From the NCBI GenBank assembly GCA_035772735.1, contig JASDFA010000001.1, positions 78,084,001 through 78,148,000 on the forward strand: a DNA stretch of 64,000 nt. Direction: 5' to 3'. Source of the stretch: Datura wrightii (Eukaryota > Streptophyta > Magnoliopsida > Solanales > Solanaceae). Below, in pieces: positions 1-10,801 of the stretch. Below the pieces are notes generated by a model. It was not told where the DNA came from. It searched no databases and saw only the letters and a list, made by a program, of their open reading frames with translations. The translations under genes and the position numbers were made by a program. The first letter of the stretch is position 1, and each line of letters opens with the position of its first letter.

Positions 1-1317
1 GTTTTATTGGTGGAACAACATGAAGAAGGACATTACATTCTTTAAAGCTTAGTGTCCGAATTGCTAAAAGGTGGAGGTTGAGCACCTGAGGCCAGCAAGA
101 TTGACACAGAACATAGAAATCCCAGCGTGGAAACAAGAAATGATTAATATGGATTTCATTAAAGGCTTGCAATAAACCAGTAGGAATATGACTCTATTTG
201 GATAATCATAGACAGATTGACAAAATTAGCCAATTTTCTACTAGTTAGGACTATCTATATAGAGAAAGATTATGTCAGGCTGTACTTATAGGAAATAGTT
301 CGCCTTCACAGAGTTCCCATGTCTATTATATCAGATAGAGGAGCTTAGTTCATAGAGAAATTCAGGAAGTCTTTCCAAAAGGGCCTAGGCACTCAGGTGA
401 GCCTTAACACAACATTTCACCCCTAGAATGACGGACAGGCTGAATAGACCATTTACACACTTGAAGGTATGTTGTGTACCTATGTACTAGACTTTGGAGG
501 AAGTTGGAATGAGTATATGTATTTGATTGATTTTTCTTACAATAATAGTTATTATGTGAGTATACATATGGCTCATTAATGAAGCATTATATGGGCGGAA
601 GTGTAGATCACCAATCGACTGGTTTGAGCTTAGCAAAGTAGAGTAACTGAGGCCATATTTAGTGCAATAGGCCATTGATAAAGTAAAGATTATCAAATAT
701 AGGTTATAGATATCTTAGAGTAGATAGAAGTCATATGATGATGTGTTCCACCAAGCGTTAGAGTTTGACATTGACGATTGGGTCTTTCTGAAGGTATCAC
801 CTATAAAAGATATTATGTATTTTGGTAGAAAAGGCAAATTGAGCCCAAGCTATATCACACCCTACAAGATCATCTGCAGGATATGCAAGGTGGCCTAGAA
901 CTTGAGTTACCACATAACTCGAAGCAATTCATCCTGTGTTCCATGTATCAATGTTGCGAAAATGTATAGGAGATCTACCGCGTGTTATGCCTATTGAGGA
1001 CATTCAGATTTCTGAGGAGATGACATATATAGAGGTACCATTTTCTATTCTTGAATGATATATCAGGAAGCTTAGGAAAAAGGAGGTCAATTCTATTAAA
1101 GTTTTTTGGAGAAGTAATAACATGGAGGAAATGACATGAGAAGCAGATGAGGTGATGAAACAGAAATATCCCCATCTATTCACAATTTTAGTGTATACAG
1201 AGGTACATAATTGATAATTTATATCTTATATAGATGTTAGGAACTCCATAAATGTGTAAAGATATATAAGTAATGTTAACCTTCATTCGAGGATGAATGT
1301 TTCCAAGAAGGGGAGGA
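1..1317 (+). pseudogene. E0: decayed Tekay-like pol 3' end (integrase to chromodomain)
   Basis: This is the last part of a Ty3/gypsy pol gene whose 5' part lies outside the window. Translated in shifting + frames it gives, in order: the end of the HHCC zinc finger (about 1-75), the integrase core start (WKQEMINMDFIKGL, about 130-170), a decayed DD35E region to about 500, the GRKCRSP stretch (about 595-615), the integrase C-terminus (about 765-860) and the chromodomain-type tail (about 920-1185). The tail resembles the one in E1 and E3. Many in-frame stops are TAG or TGA at positions where E1/E3 have Gln, Trp or Arg codons, as expected from C-to-T decay. There is no intact ORF. It is followed directly by a polypurine tract and an LTR, so orientation and family are well supported; exact lineage is inferred from E1/E3. 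Confidence 0.85.
1303..1317 (+). other. E0 polypurine tract
   Basis: A purine run (aagaaggggagga) follows the motif cgaggatgaatgt and precedes the LTR. The same order (cgaatgtt, purines, LTR) is seen on the - strand at the 3' ends of E1, E2 and E3. Confidence 0.75.
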
Positions 1318-1824
1318 AAATACACCCCAAAAAATTTTCATCATTAAAATGATGTATGTATACACAGGTCGGGTGGTTAAGTGATAAGGACTATATTCTA
1401 TGTAAGGATTAGGGATTGAACATGTGAACGGGTTGATGAACATTTAGGCAAACCAAGGCGAGGCTGGGCCGAAAGGGCCCACGTGATGCGGCAGCAGCGT
1501 AAGGGGCTGCACGACACGGGCTGCCTCCCCATTGTTGGCATGTGTGTTGCGCCCCCATGCCCACCACCTATATATATAATCTTAAGCACTTAAGTATTCA
1601 TTAAGGTAGAAACTCATCCAAATGCAAAACTCTCTCTAGGCTCTCATAATATTGAAAGAGATTAAGTTATCAAGACTTCATACAACATTAATTACTCTTG
1701 GGTGTAGGTTTTTTAGGCTAGGAAGAGCACACCTATGGAGTTATATCATCAAAATTAGCACATATTAGAGGATCCTTGGCTAGTAGAAGTTGCAAAACAT
1801 TAATTCTATCATTGTTAAGATCAT
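1318..1824 (+). repeat. E0 3' LTR, first part (split by the Athila element)
   Basis: The LTR starts at a decayed version of tgtaacacccc (now aaatacacccc) right after the polypurine tract. It holds a GC-rich block (about 1440-1560, with gggccgaaagggccc) and a TATA box at 1568-1579, then a leader-like region. It stops at 1824, where the Athila LTR begins, and resumes at 52957. The open reading frame of about 60 codons on the - strand across the GC block has no family resemblance and is ignored. Confidence 0.75.
1568..1579 (+). promoter_or_regulatory. TATA box of E0 LTR
   Basis: The sequence ctatatatataat lies just downstream of the GC-rich U3 block. Its place in the LTR matches the TATA boxes of the other families here. 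The promoter role is inferred. Confidence 0.55.
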
Positions 1825-3342
1825 TGATGAGTTGGTAATTTACCAACTCATTAGGCTCTTAAGCATGAGCTTTGGTCTAGTTTTCAAGTCATTTAGATGG
1901 ATTTTATGCCCCTTTTTCCCTTTTTGTGTGCATATATCTGATTTGGAGAAAAGAGCACGTAAGGGAGAAAAAAACGGAATCAAGTGAAAACCGGCGCTTC
2001 ACCGGAGAAGACCGGCAAAACGCCGGCCAAAAGCTGATGAACACTACCTCTGGGAATTATAGCAACTAGTGAATGTGGACTTCAACTGGAGACTCGCCAG
2101 TCCATTCGCTGAATGACACCTGAAATTGCTGGATCAAAGAGAAAAGAATCAGTGGCGCGCAGGTGGAGACTGGCGAAATGCCGAAGGAATCACATAAGGC
2201 TACTGGAGCTCACTGAATGCGAAATTAATTAGAGCTGGCGATTCATGGAATCTAATCGGCAAATCGCTAGTACTCCCGCAAGTGCTAGAATGCTTATCAG
2301 GGATAAAAATTTCTAGCACGGAAAAAGAGAGGTGGATACCCTACTTTTGGATATATTCTAGAGAGAAGTACTCTGTACCCATCAGATCTTAACTTTTAGC
2401 TTTTAGAACATTCTCTTAGTAGAAGAAGGAAGTTAGAATTCTAATGGTAGAAATTGAAAAGAATTGTTTTCTTTTTTATTCTTCTTCTTCCTCCATAGCA
2501 AGGTACTATCATCGTTGAAGACTTTTTGTTGAATTTGATTTTGCTACTGCTATTATTGGATTCAATGAGTTTATTGATAAATGTGCTTTTGAATTTCGTG
2601 ACTATGGGTAGCTAAATCATTAACTAGAGGTGTGTATGCTTAATTAGAGTGGGTATTGCTAGAGTCATCCCAATATTAATTAATTAGTGTAAATTTGTTA
2701 AATTCTCTCCAATCTATAGTTGAAGATCCAGTGTTGTTGATGTGGGTCTAATTGTTCTTATTGATTTTTGCTTGCAAAAGAAGAATTGAGTATTGAGAGA
2801 GAATGTAATGGTGTACATGGATGAGAGATTATGAAATTGGGCTGTAAATAGCCAAAATTACATTCTCACTATAGCTAGAAATTAGTGCATCTATTAATCC
2901 AAATCTGATTGGGTTGATTTAATGGTGCCTAGAGGTTTGAAAAAACTCTAGCAAAAGGTACTTATGAGGTTGAAAAACATCAAATGCCCACTTTTCTAAG
3001 GCTATTCACACAAATTGAACTTATGAGCTTACCTAGCATGACCTAATTTAGTTAGCATATCATTTACACCACACCTCTAATCTTTCAAATTATTGTCAAC
3101 AACCTTGGTTGTTTTGCTATGTTAGTTAGTAAAATTAGAAGTTATATTCTTTTGTAAATCACAATCTCCCCCAAAATGTTTATTTTCATGTTATTTTCAA
3201 GTGGTGCGAGCTAAATTCAATTTCTCAATGAACACTCATACATATCGTTCACTAGCCTCTGTGGGATTCGACGTCGACATCCGTCGGGATATTTGTTTTA
3301 ATACAATGAACGTGTGAGCTCTTTGTATGAAGAGTATCTTTT
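1825..3342 (+). repeat. A 5' LTR
   Basis: It begins tgatgagttggtaatttacc and matches 51404 onward along its length, including gtgggattcga near its 3' end, a motif I associate with Athila-type LTR ends. A GC-rich block of cggc/ccgg words (about 1985-2280) precedes the TATA box at 2349-2359. Homology with the 3' LTR stops at 3342; the last 13 or so bases and the primer site are missing here, so the junction with the gag remnant is a deletion. Confidence 0.85.
2349..2359 (+). promoter_or_regulatory. TATA box of A 5' LTR
   Basis: tggatatattc lies in the LTR after the GC-rich block; the same sequence is conserved in the 3' LTR at about 51932-51942. Promoter role inferred from position. Confidence 0.5.
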
Positions 3343-3453
3343 GCCGTGGACTAGCGCTTGATATCCAAGTGTTGATTGTCAATTTGAATTAGTTTTACAC
3401 AACTATCTTTGCTATTTAGCAATTTCTAAGTTACTCATGAGCCTCTTTGAAGG

Positions 3454-3900
3454 TTGTTGCAAAACCTCGATGGGGTGCCTTATGTGGAGACTATCAAACT
3501 AGTAGATAAGATGTGTCATAGAGAAAGGAAGAAATATTCCATGTTGCTTCTTATGATGAAGCAGATGGAGTTGTTGACGAACTATATGAAGGGTTTCCAT
3601 GTAAGCTACCACCAAGCGAACCATGGCTATGAGTACGCTTATCATGGAAATCATGGTCGGAACAATGTTTGGTCAGTTGAGACGAGTATCCAGGGGAGCG
3701 ATGAGTTAGTCCCATCCCGTATGGAAAGCACTCTTGAAGTGGTTCTTGAAATGGTCCTTTCAACTGAAACAGGAATTCAGGACTTGCGTAGTAAACTATT
3801 GGACCCTACGACCACTGTGAAGAGTCATGACGTAATAATACAACACTTGGAGGATAGGATAAACGAGTTAGCATCTCAGCTGGCAGCTCAAACAAAATAA
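3454..3900 (+). pseudogene. A: gag remnant (C-terminal part)
   Basis: An open frame of 148 codons sits between the truncated 5' LTR and pol. The end of the product (about residues 95-148) is a helical stretch of the kind that closes Athila gag proteins: a run on 'SHDVIIQHLEDRINELASQL' that would act in particle assembly. The capsid-like N-terminal domain and a clear CCHC knuckle are not seen. The leader and the first part of gag are therefore deleted, and the ATG at 3454 is probably internal to the old frame. After the stop at 3898-3900 about 200 bases lead straight to RT-type sequence, so the protease is missing too. Assignment rests on position and the C-terminal helix; moderate confidence. 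Confidence 0.55.
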
Positions 3901-4107
3901 ACAAGTACTTCCTCACCTTAAGCCACTATGGACGATGATATATTTGAATGGGAAATGGAGGAAGAGGTAGTAGGATAAACAATTACTAATTTCTTTTTAA
4001 AAGGTGAAGAAGAGAGGAGGTTCATCAAGTGCGCAAGGAGATAAGAAATTACCCCTTCCAACCAAGGAAGCTTGACCTTGACTTAAAAAGTTGCGCAACG
4101 CCTCTAT
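3901..4107 (+). other. A: remnant of gag-pol linker, protease deleted
   Basis: About 200 bases with stops in all three + frames link the gag remnant to the pre-RT segment. An aspartic protease (DTG or DSG) would be expected here in an intact element, needing several hundred bases; none is present. Confidence 0.5.
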
Positions 4108-5850
4108 CGCAACCATCCATTATGGCACCTCCGAAGCTGGAGCTCATATCCTTACCCATTCACTTGTGATATGCATATCTTGGGGAGAATGAGAATCTCC
4201 CAGTCATCATTTCAGAAAAACTGACTCCTTCCTATGTAGAAAAACTCATTGTGGTATTGAAAAGGTACATTCAAGCTATAGGTTGGTCGATAGCTGATAT
4301 GATCGGTAATTCTCCAGGGATTTGCACTCACAAGATTAATCTTCAAAAAAATTGCAGCCCCTCAATCGAGCATCAAAGGTTTTTGAACCCACCTATTCAA
4401 GAGGTGGTCAAAAAGGAGATTATTAAATTGTTAGATACAGGTGTGGTATATCCTATCGCATACAGCAATTGGGTAAGCCCTATACAGTATGTGCCAAAGA
4501 AAGGAGGCATTACAGTTTTCCTGAATAAAAAGAATGAATCAATTGCCACTTGCCCAGTCACTATATGGAGAGTTTGAATGGACTACCGTAAGTTAAACTC
4601 TTGGAAAAAAAAAGATCACTTCCCAGTTCCCTTCATTCATCAAATGTTAGATCGGTTGGCCAGAAAGGAGCACTATTGTTTCTTGGATGGATACTCGGGG
4701 TACAATCAAATTTCAATCACACCCAAGGATCACGAAAAAATCACTTCTACATGTCCCTATGGCACTTTTGCATTCAAAAGGATGCCTTTTGGCCTTTGCA
4801 ATGCCCCCGCCACTTTCCAGAGATGTATGATGTCCATATTTTCATATATGGTGGAAGATACCATGGACGTCTTCATGGATGACTTTTCAGTTGTAGGGGA
4901 TTCGTTTGAAGATTGTTTGACACACCTAGAGGAGGTATTAAAGAGATGCAAAGAAATAAATTTGGTCCTTAATTTGAAAAAATGTCATTTTATTGTTAAA
5001 AAAGGGATTGTGTTGGGACACAAGATTTTTGAAAAAAGGATTGAGGTGGACCAGGCCAAAATCAACGCCATTGCTCAGTTACCTCCACTATACAATGTGA
5101 AGGGTGTTAGGAGTTTCCTCGAACATGTGGGTTATTATTGTTGGTTTATTAAATATTTCTCTAAAATAGATCATCCTTTATTTCGGCTGCTGGAGAAAGA
5201 AGAAAAGTTCAATTTTGATGAGGGATGTATGAAAGTCTTTGTGGAGCTGAAGGAAAGGTTGATTTCCGCTCCAATCATTATAGCACCTAATTGGTCAAAA
5301 CCCTTTGAGCTCATGTGCGATGTCAGTGGGGTGGAATTAGGAGCAGTCCTTGGTCAGCGGAGAGACAAGATATTTCACCCAATCTACTATGCTAGGAAAT
5401 ATCTAAACGAAGTACAAACAAACTAAATAGTAACGGAGCAGGAGTTACTAACTGTTGTGTTTGCATTTGAAAAGTTTCAGGCATAACAACGAAAGTGGTA
5501 GTGCACATGGACCATGCAACTCTTAGATACTTGATGGCCAAGAAAGATGCTAAATCTAGACTGATCAAGTGGGTTCTGTTGTTGCAAGAATTTGACATTG
5601 AGGTGAAAGATCGTAAGGGATGTGAGAATCAAGTGGCCGACCATAAATCACATCTAGAAATAAGTGGTCAACCAGGAGTACATGAGGAGATCAATGATGC
5701 CTTTCCGGGTGAACATATTCTGGCTACAACCAAAGATTTAACACCATGGTTTGCCGATTTTGCCAATTACTTGGCTAGCAACATAATATATGTAGGTTTG
5801 AACTTTCAACAAAAGAAGAAATTTATGCATGGTGTCCGAAAATTTTATTA
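4108..5850 (+). pseudogene. A: pol, reverse transcriptase and RNase H (broken)
   Basis: The pre-RT and RT domains run in one frame from about 4108 to 5426. Recognisable pieces are WVSPIQYVPKKGG (about 4470-4506), MDYRKLN (4578), the fingers and palm, and the catalytic FMDD at about 4872-4883. RNase H follows (MCDVSG at about 5313; HMDHATLRYL at about 5504; QVADHKSHLE at about 5629). Breaks: TGA at about 4158, TGA at 4575-4577 where relatives have the Cys before [MI]DYRKLN, TAA at 5424-5426, and a frame change before 5495. The catalytic FMDD is retained. These enzymes would copy element RNA into DNA in the particle. The family is Athila-like by the DYRKLN...HFP[VL]PFI[HD]QML pattern, from memory. 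Confidence 0.88.
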
Positions 5851-7075
5851 GGATGAACCTTTCCTCTTTTCGGAGTAGCGCAGATGGTTTAACACGATGG
5901 TGTGTTCCAGAAATAGAGATGGTTCCAATTCTAGAGTCTTGTCACTCTTAACCTATTGGGGGTCATTATGGGAGTGTGTGGACATCAATGAAGGTGTTAC
6001 ATTGTGGGTTCTATTGGCCTACACTACATTAGGACGCCCATGATTTTGTGAAGCAATGCGATTGGTGTCAAAGAACAGGGAGTATTTGAAGGAGGCATGA
6101 ACTTCCACTAACACCGATCTTAGAGGTTGAGTTGTTCGATGTTTTGGGGATTGACTTCATGGACCCTTTTGTGAGCTCTTATGGAAACACATACATTTTG
6201 GTAGCAGTTGATTATGTCTCCAAATTGGTAGAAGTTGTTGCACTACCCAATAATGAAGAAAGGAGCGTAGCAACCTTTTTGAAGAAACATATTTTCTCCC
6301 TATTCGGTACTCCCAGAGCTATCATTAGCAATGGGGGATCACATTTTTGGAATAGAGTATTCAGCAAATTGCTAGATAAATATGGTGTGAAACACAAAGT
6401 GGCCACCCCTTATCACCCACAAACCAGCGTCCAAGTAGAAGTTTCAAATCAGAAAATAAAATCTATCTTGACAAAAACAATCAATGTAAACAGAATGGAT
6501 TGGGCGCGGAAGTTAGATGATGCCTTGTGGGCATATCAGACTACATTTAAAATGCCGATAGGGATGCCCCCATATCTACTTGTGTTTGGAAAATCATGCC
6601 ACCTCCCTATTGAGTTAGAACACAAAGACTTTTGGGCATTGAAAAGCTTGAATCTTGAATGGGGAAGAGGGAAAATCATGCCACCTCCCTGTTGAGTTAG
6701 AACACAAATACTTGTGGGCATTGAAAAGCTTGAATCTTGAATGGGGAAGAGTTGTCCAGGGATGAGTTCATAATTCGCTTGAGTTAGATGAATTAAGAAT
6801 GAGGGCATATGAGAATGCAGCTATTTACAAAGCCCAAATGAAACATTGTCATGACCAAAAAGTTTTGCAGCGCAGTTTTGCTCTATGGGACTGGGTGTTG
6901 CTATTTAATTCAAGGTTGCGGCTATTTCCCGGGAGGTTAAAATCCAAATGGTCAGGGCCTTTTAATATATCTCAAGTGTATGAAAATGGTGCCACAGAAC
7001 TCCATGGAGAGGATGGGAGCAAGTTCTAGGTGAATGGCCAGCGAATAAAAAAATATTTAGAGGTATTGGAAGAAG
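5851..7075 (+). pseudogene. A: pol, integrase without chromodomain (broken)
   Basis: The zinc-finger part (about 5850-6110) is scrambled by stops and shifts. The core is open at 6132-6695: VAVDYVSKLVE holds the first acidic residue (D27 of this frame), IISNGGSHF has Asn (N67) where the second catalytic Asp belongs, and QVEVSN holds the Glu (E103), 35 residues after N67, so the DD35E spacing is kept but one catalytic residue is lost. An 82-base tandem duplication (6591-6753) then shifts the frame. The C-terminal domain continues in another frame, 6799-7029 (VLLFNSRLRLFPGRLKSKWSGPF), and ends near 7075 with no chromodomain, as in Athila-type and unlike E1/E3 integrases. Integrase would insert the DNA copy into chromosomes; this copy cannot. 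Confidence 0.88.
6591..6753 (+). repeat. 82-base tandem duplication in A integrase
   Basis: The stretch starting aaatcatgccacctccct occurs at 6591 and again at 6673; both copies run through gaatggggaagag with a few mismatches. The period of 82 is not a multiple of three and shifts the reading frame. Confidence 0.9.
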
Positions 7076-8537
7076 TTGGCTGAAGAGAGGTCTCATATCT
7101 AGATGAACCATAGGTCATGAGAGAGCTTCCTCATGCTACAACGTTAACTAAGGAGCTTTTTGGGAGGCAACCCAAGTGTATTTATTCTCTAACTCTTCTC
7201 TAACATTTTTTTATGCATAGTTGTTTTTGATTTTTTTATGCAGATTGGTGAACTGCAAGAAGAGCAAAGATAAGGTTGACCGGCACTAGATTGGCGGAAT
7301 GCATACAACATTCCGCAAACCACCGATGGTCCGCCGACCCTATCCAATGCATTGAAGGGTCCAAAGCCAGTCGACAACTCATCCGATGAAGCACCGCTTG
7401 AAAGCGCGAACCCACCGATAAGATGTCGATCCAACCAGTATACCTGGGAGTGGCATTGACATTGGCGTATCACCCAGAAAAATACCGGATGCATTCTGTG
7501 ACATGCCGATCAGTCACCACTCTAGTTTCCAAAAAATTCACTCAGGTAATATCAGCGACGGCCACATCAGCATATCGCCTGTCCACTTTGGCGACTACCG
7601 GTATGCCCTGATCTAGATTATTTCCCTTCTCAAAAAGTTGACCGACCTCCACACCTTTAATCTTCCATTTCCCTCTTTCCCACCATTTTTCATTTTCCCA
7701 AAAACTCGTTCTCCCACCTATCCTCCATTAATGACCACCATCTTTTTACCCAATCAACTTCTCCTCCTTTTCCACTTAAATACCTCTCCCCACTTTCATT
7801 TACCCATATCCTTCACTCAACCATAATCTAAGAAAATACCAGTAGTAGGCAGAGGACAACATTTGTGGCTACTCCCCTATTTGGTAAGGTTTCTGTCGCT
7901 CATGTTCTAATATTCCAAGTACTATTGGTGATATTTTTTCTTTTATATGTTTATTTCATGATTTTATTTGCTATAGTTGGCTGGATTTTTGTTTTATTTT
8001 TATGCAGGAGTCACATTGTGTTTGGGTGAAGTCTGAGTAACCCCGAGCGGGACACCCTCTTAAGTTGCCCAATGATAGATTGATTGACACCTTTCTTAAG
8101 CTTGACTTTTCGTTTTTGTGATTAGGTGAAAATTGGTGTACATCTATGTGGGGTTAGCATGTGGGTTAATTGCAAAAAGGTTAATCACCGGTGGATCGCC
8201 GGTCATTTCGAGGGTTGACTTGTCAAATACTGCATTCTGGCATAAATCTGCAAGTCACCGGTACTTCTTCGTTCAAGATCGGCGTTTCATCGGTGGGGGC
8301 ACCGATGGATATGATTTTTACCCCTAGGTCACTATTTCACACGGGCAATTCATTGAAATTTTTCTGAAACGCATCCCCTTTTCACCGACGGTTTGCCGGT
8401 GTCACCTGAAACACCAATTTTCCCACCTGAGTTCTTTCCTCTTGCTTTGCTCTGGTATAAAAATATGTGCACAATTCTAACCTTAGTTTGTAGCATTATA
8501 TCTGTTTCCCGACAGTCTCACAGAGGCCAGGCATCAA
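7076..8537 (+). other. A: untranslated region between pol and the extra ORF
   Basis: No supported gene. The conserved block gggaggcaaccca (7160-7172) marks the end of pol, as I recall for Athila-type elements. Two stretches look like splice acceptors, tttttttatgcag ending at 7243 and tatttttatgcag ending at 8007. GC-rich words around ccgg and cgcc occur at about 7260-7460 and 8185-8405, similar in style to those in this element's LTR. The ORFs of about 60-110 codons across it, on both strands, show no domain I recognise. Confidence 0.6.
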
Positions 8538-9384
8538 TGTGCACCAGCAACACATATGTTCGATTTGGGTTGGATAGAATGGAGGAGTATTACGTCGCTT
8601 TAAGGAGAAGCGATCCATCCATGCAGAAGCTTAATTTTAGGTGGACTCTTTCAAAAATTCCTTCCCAGATATCAACTATCAGATTGGGATGTGCCATTGG
8701 AGTTCATTCACCATACAGGTTGACCCATATTTTTTAGAGTTGGTGTGGTAATTTTATGCATCATACATGGCAAGGAAACAACTCCTAAAGTACAAGGGCC
8801 ACACAGAAACATTACCGTGCCTACCGTTGTTATGGGTGCATGGTAAAGAGGTGCCCATAACTCCAGAGGGAATCAATTCTGTTTATTGGGCTGAGTCGAT
8901 CCAATCACATTCGACATTCCGCAAGAAGGTGGAAGATAAAGAAAACTATTTCCAATGGGTAGCCAACATGATTGCTATAGGTCAACCACAATGGGTGATC
9001 TTCAGGGGTCTAATTCATCGTCGTGATTTGAAATTTGATGTCGGCATGTGGTTAGACTTGGTTTATGCGAGGTTAATACCTTCTCAGAATACAATGGAAG
9101 TCCCAATTAAAGTTTCCATTCTTATCACCTGCATCATGGATCATGTACACATCAATGTTGGGGAGCTTATTGCAGATGAATTAAAATGAAGAGCTAAGCA
9201 GCAGGCTACGTCATTGACATATCCTAGCCTCGTGAGTATGTTATGTGTGCGGGCTGCATGCCCTTTGTTCTGGCCTTGGATAAGACTATGCGGGCTGACA
9301 GTATAATTACATTGGCTACAAAAACTGATAAAGATGCCCCAGCTATGAAGCAAGCAAAAAGTATAGAGAACAGGACTCTACCAC
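8538..9384 (+). pseudogene. A: extra ORF after pol, part 1 ('putative plant transposon protein'-like)
   Basis: The product resembles, from memory, the plant-specific proteins annotated 'putative plant transposon protein' (PF20167-like) that follow pol in Athila-type elements of Solanaceae. The start is probably the ATG at 8538 (MCTSNTYVRFGLDRMEEYYV). The frame then shifts near 8635; the conserved core runs in the frame of 8641-9189 (FTIQVDPYF; WVHGKEVPITPEGINSVYW; GLIHRRDLKFDVGMWLDLV; IMDHVHINVGELIAD). Breaks: TAA at about 8746-8748, TGA at 9187-9189 in place of an Arg codon, and a frame change near 9270 into TLATKTDKDAPAMKQAK. At 9384 the L element cuts it. The role of this protein is unknown; an env-like or accessory role is speculation. 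Confidence 0.75.
9380..9384 (+). other. Target-site duplication of L, left copy
   Basis: accac before L; the matching accac is at 38464-38468. Confidence 0.85.
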
Positions 9385-10801
9385 TGTTCGGTGCTTTTGG
9401 GTATATAGCTACACGCAAGTGCACGTGGTCGAACAAGTAGTAAAGTAGCTTAAGTAAGCCAAGTATCGATCCCACAGGGACTGGGCTAAGATAACAATCT
9501 AATCAAGTGTCACTATACTTTAACTCTAAAAAATGCAGACAACAGTGTGAAGAAGAGTTTGATATTTTGGTTTCTAATTTTATGCTATGTCTAAAATGAA
9601 TATATAATTTGAGTCTGAACTATGAATATGAGCATGCTGAGGTTAAATGAACATGTATAGAAACAAATTATCGATACACTTTGGTTAATATTTCCTCCGG
9701 TTGGTAGTCAAGAATTATTGCCAATGGATTAAAACTCTCATATTTAACGCAACCTAAGAATCATGAGCCGTCCACCTACATTTATGTGATAAAACGAAAT
9801 TCATGTTCTAGCCATAGAAAACTGATTCCTTAATTGACTGATACGACTTTCAGGTATATTTCTATCCTGAAGGTAAATCAATTCTCAATTTTCCCAAACT
9901 AAGAAAAGATCATATCCTATCAATTCACAATTTTCCAATTTCTTGCTCTCTCGAGTGAAACCGGACTTTTTAGATATACATTAACATTGGCCACACATTA
10001 ATGCAGTAAGAACAAGAATCAATAGAACAACCATGGAAGAAAAGATGAAAAACCAATTGATCAATAACTACATTTCAATACAATTGTTCTTAACCTCAGC
10101 AAGAAGAGGATTTAGCCACTCATTTGTGGATTAAACATTGTTAAATGAGTGTTAATCATACAAACAATTGAATTAAAGAAGAAAGAGTTAGAGAAGAACC
10201 CTAAGATTTTCGTCCCCTCAACTGCCTGTAACCCACGTTCTTGCTCCACCAAGTCAGAATAATTAAAAATGAACCTAAGTGTTCTATTTATACTAGTGGG
10301 AATTTTTCCTGGAATAACAAGCAACGTGTCACGGAGTGCATCGCGGAGCACTGCCTCCGTGACACGCCACTGACGCGGTCCCTTACTGGAATTTGGTTGT
10401 CCAGGTATTAAGGCCCAACGTGGCACGACGTGCAACGCGGGGCTAGGCCAATGTGCCACGGCCCCAACGCACACCTTCACTGGAATTTGGCGAAAATTCC
10501 ATATCCAGGAAGAAGGCATCCGCGATGGTAGCGTGACACGGCTCCATCGCAGAGCCACTTTAACTTGTGCCTTCAAGTGCTTTTTCCCTTGCCAGCGTCC
10601 GAGTCCAACCCCGATTTCTCCCAACATGCATTTTAGATTCCCAAAATTATATTTCACCTGAAAAACAACGCTAATCATGTTGGGTAGTATAAATTCACAT
10701 TTTATTACAAATCACATGAGAATGTATAAACATCGATAGATAAACAAGGCAAAAATGACACATTTGAGTATCACTTGGGCATATAAATTTGCCCAAGATC
10801 A
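9385..10801 (-). repeat. L LTR a (3'-most copy)
   Basis: Runs from tgttcggtgcttttggg to gcccaagatca on the + strand, that is TG...CA on both strands. On the - strand it has a GC-rich block (10560-10325) with a perfect 12-base inverted repeat (10325-10336 and 10355-10366), then a TATA box (10284-10292). The 188-codon frame across it (10112-10678) reads through the GC block and is not a gene. Confidence 0.92.
10284..10292 (-). promoter_or_regulatory. TATA box of L LTR a
   Basis: tataaatag on the - strand, 32 bases downstream of the inverted repeat. Equivalent boxes lie at 33501-33509 and 37946-37954 in the other copies. Confidence 0.6.

Noticed and set aside
4251..7075. Endogenous pararetrovirus as source of RT
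   Set aside because: RT is followed by RNase H and an integrase and is bracketed by LTRs; no movement or coat protein is seen, so it is a Ty3/gypsy retrotransposon.
9243..9440. 65-codon + frame
   Set aside because: Its first 47 codons belong to the extra ORF of A; the rest runs into L LTR a by chance.
10112..10678. 188-codon frame in L LTR a, with a relative at 37774-38238 and a shorter one at 33505-33792
   Set aside because: Reads through the GC-rich promoter block; broken in LTR b; no domain.
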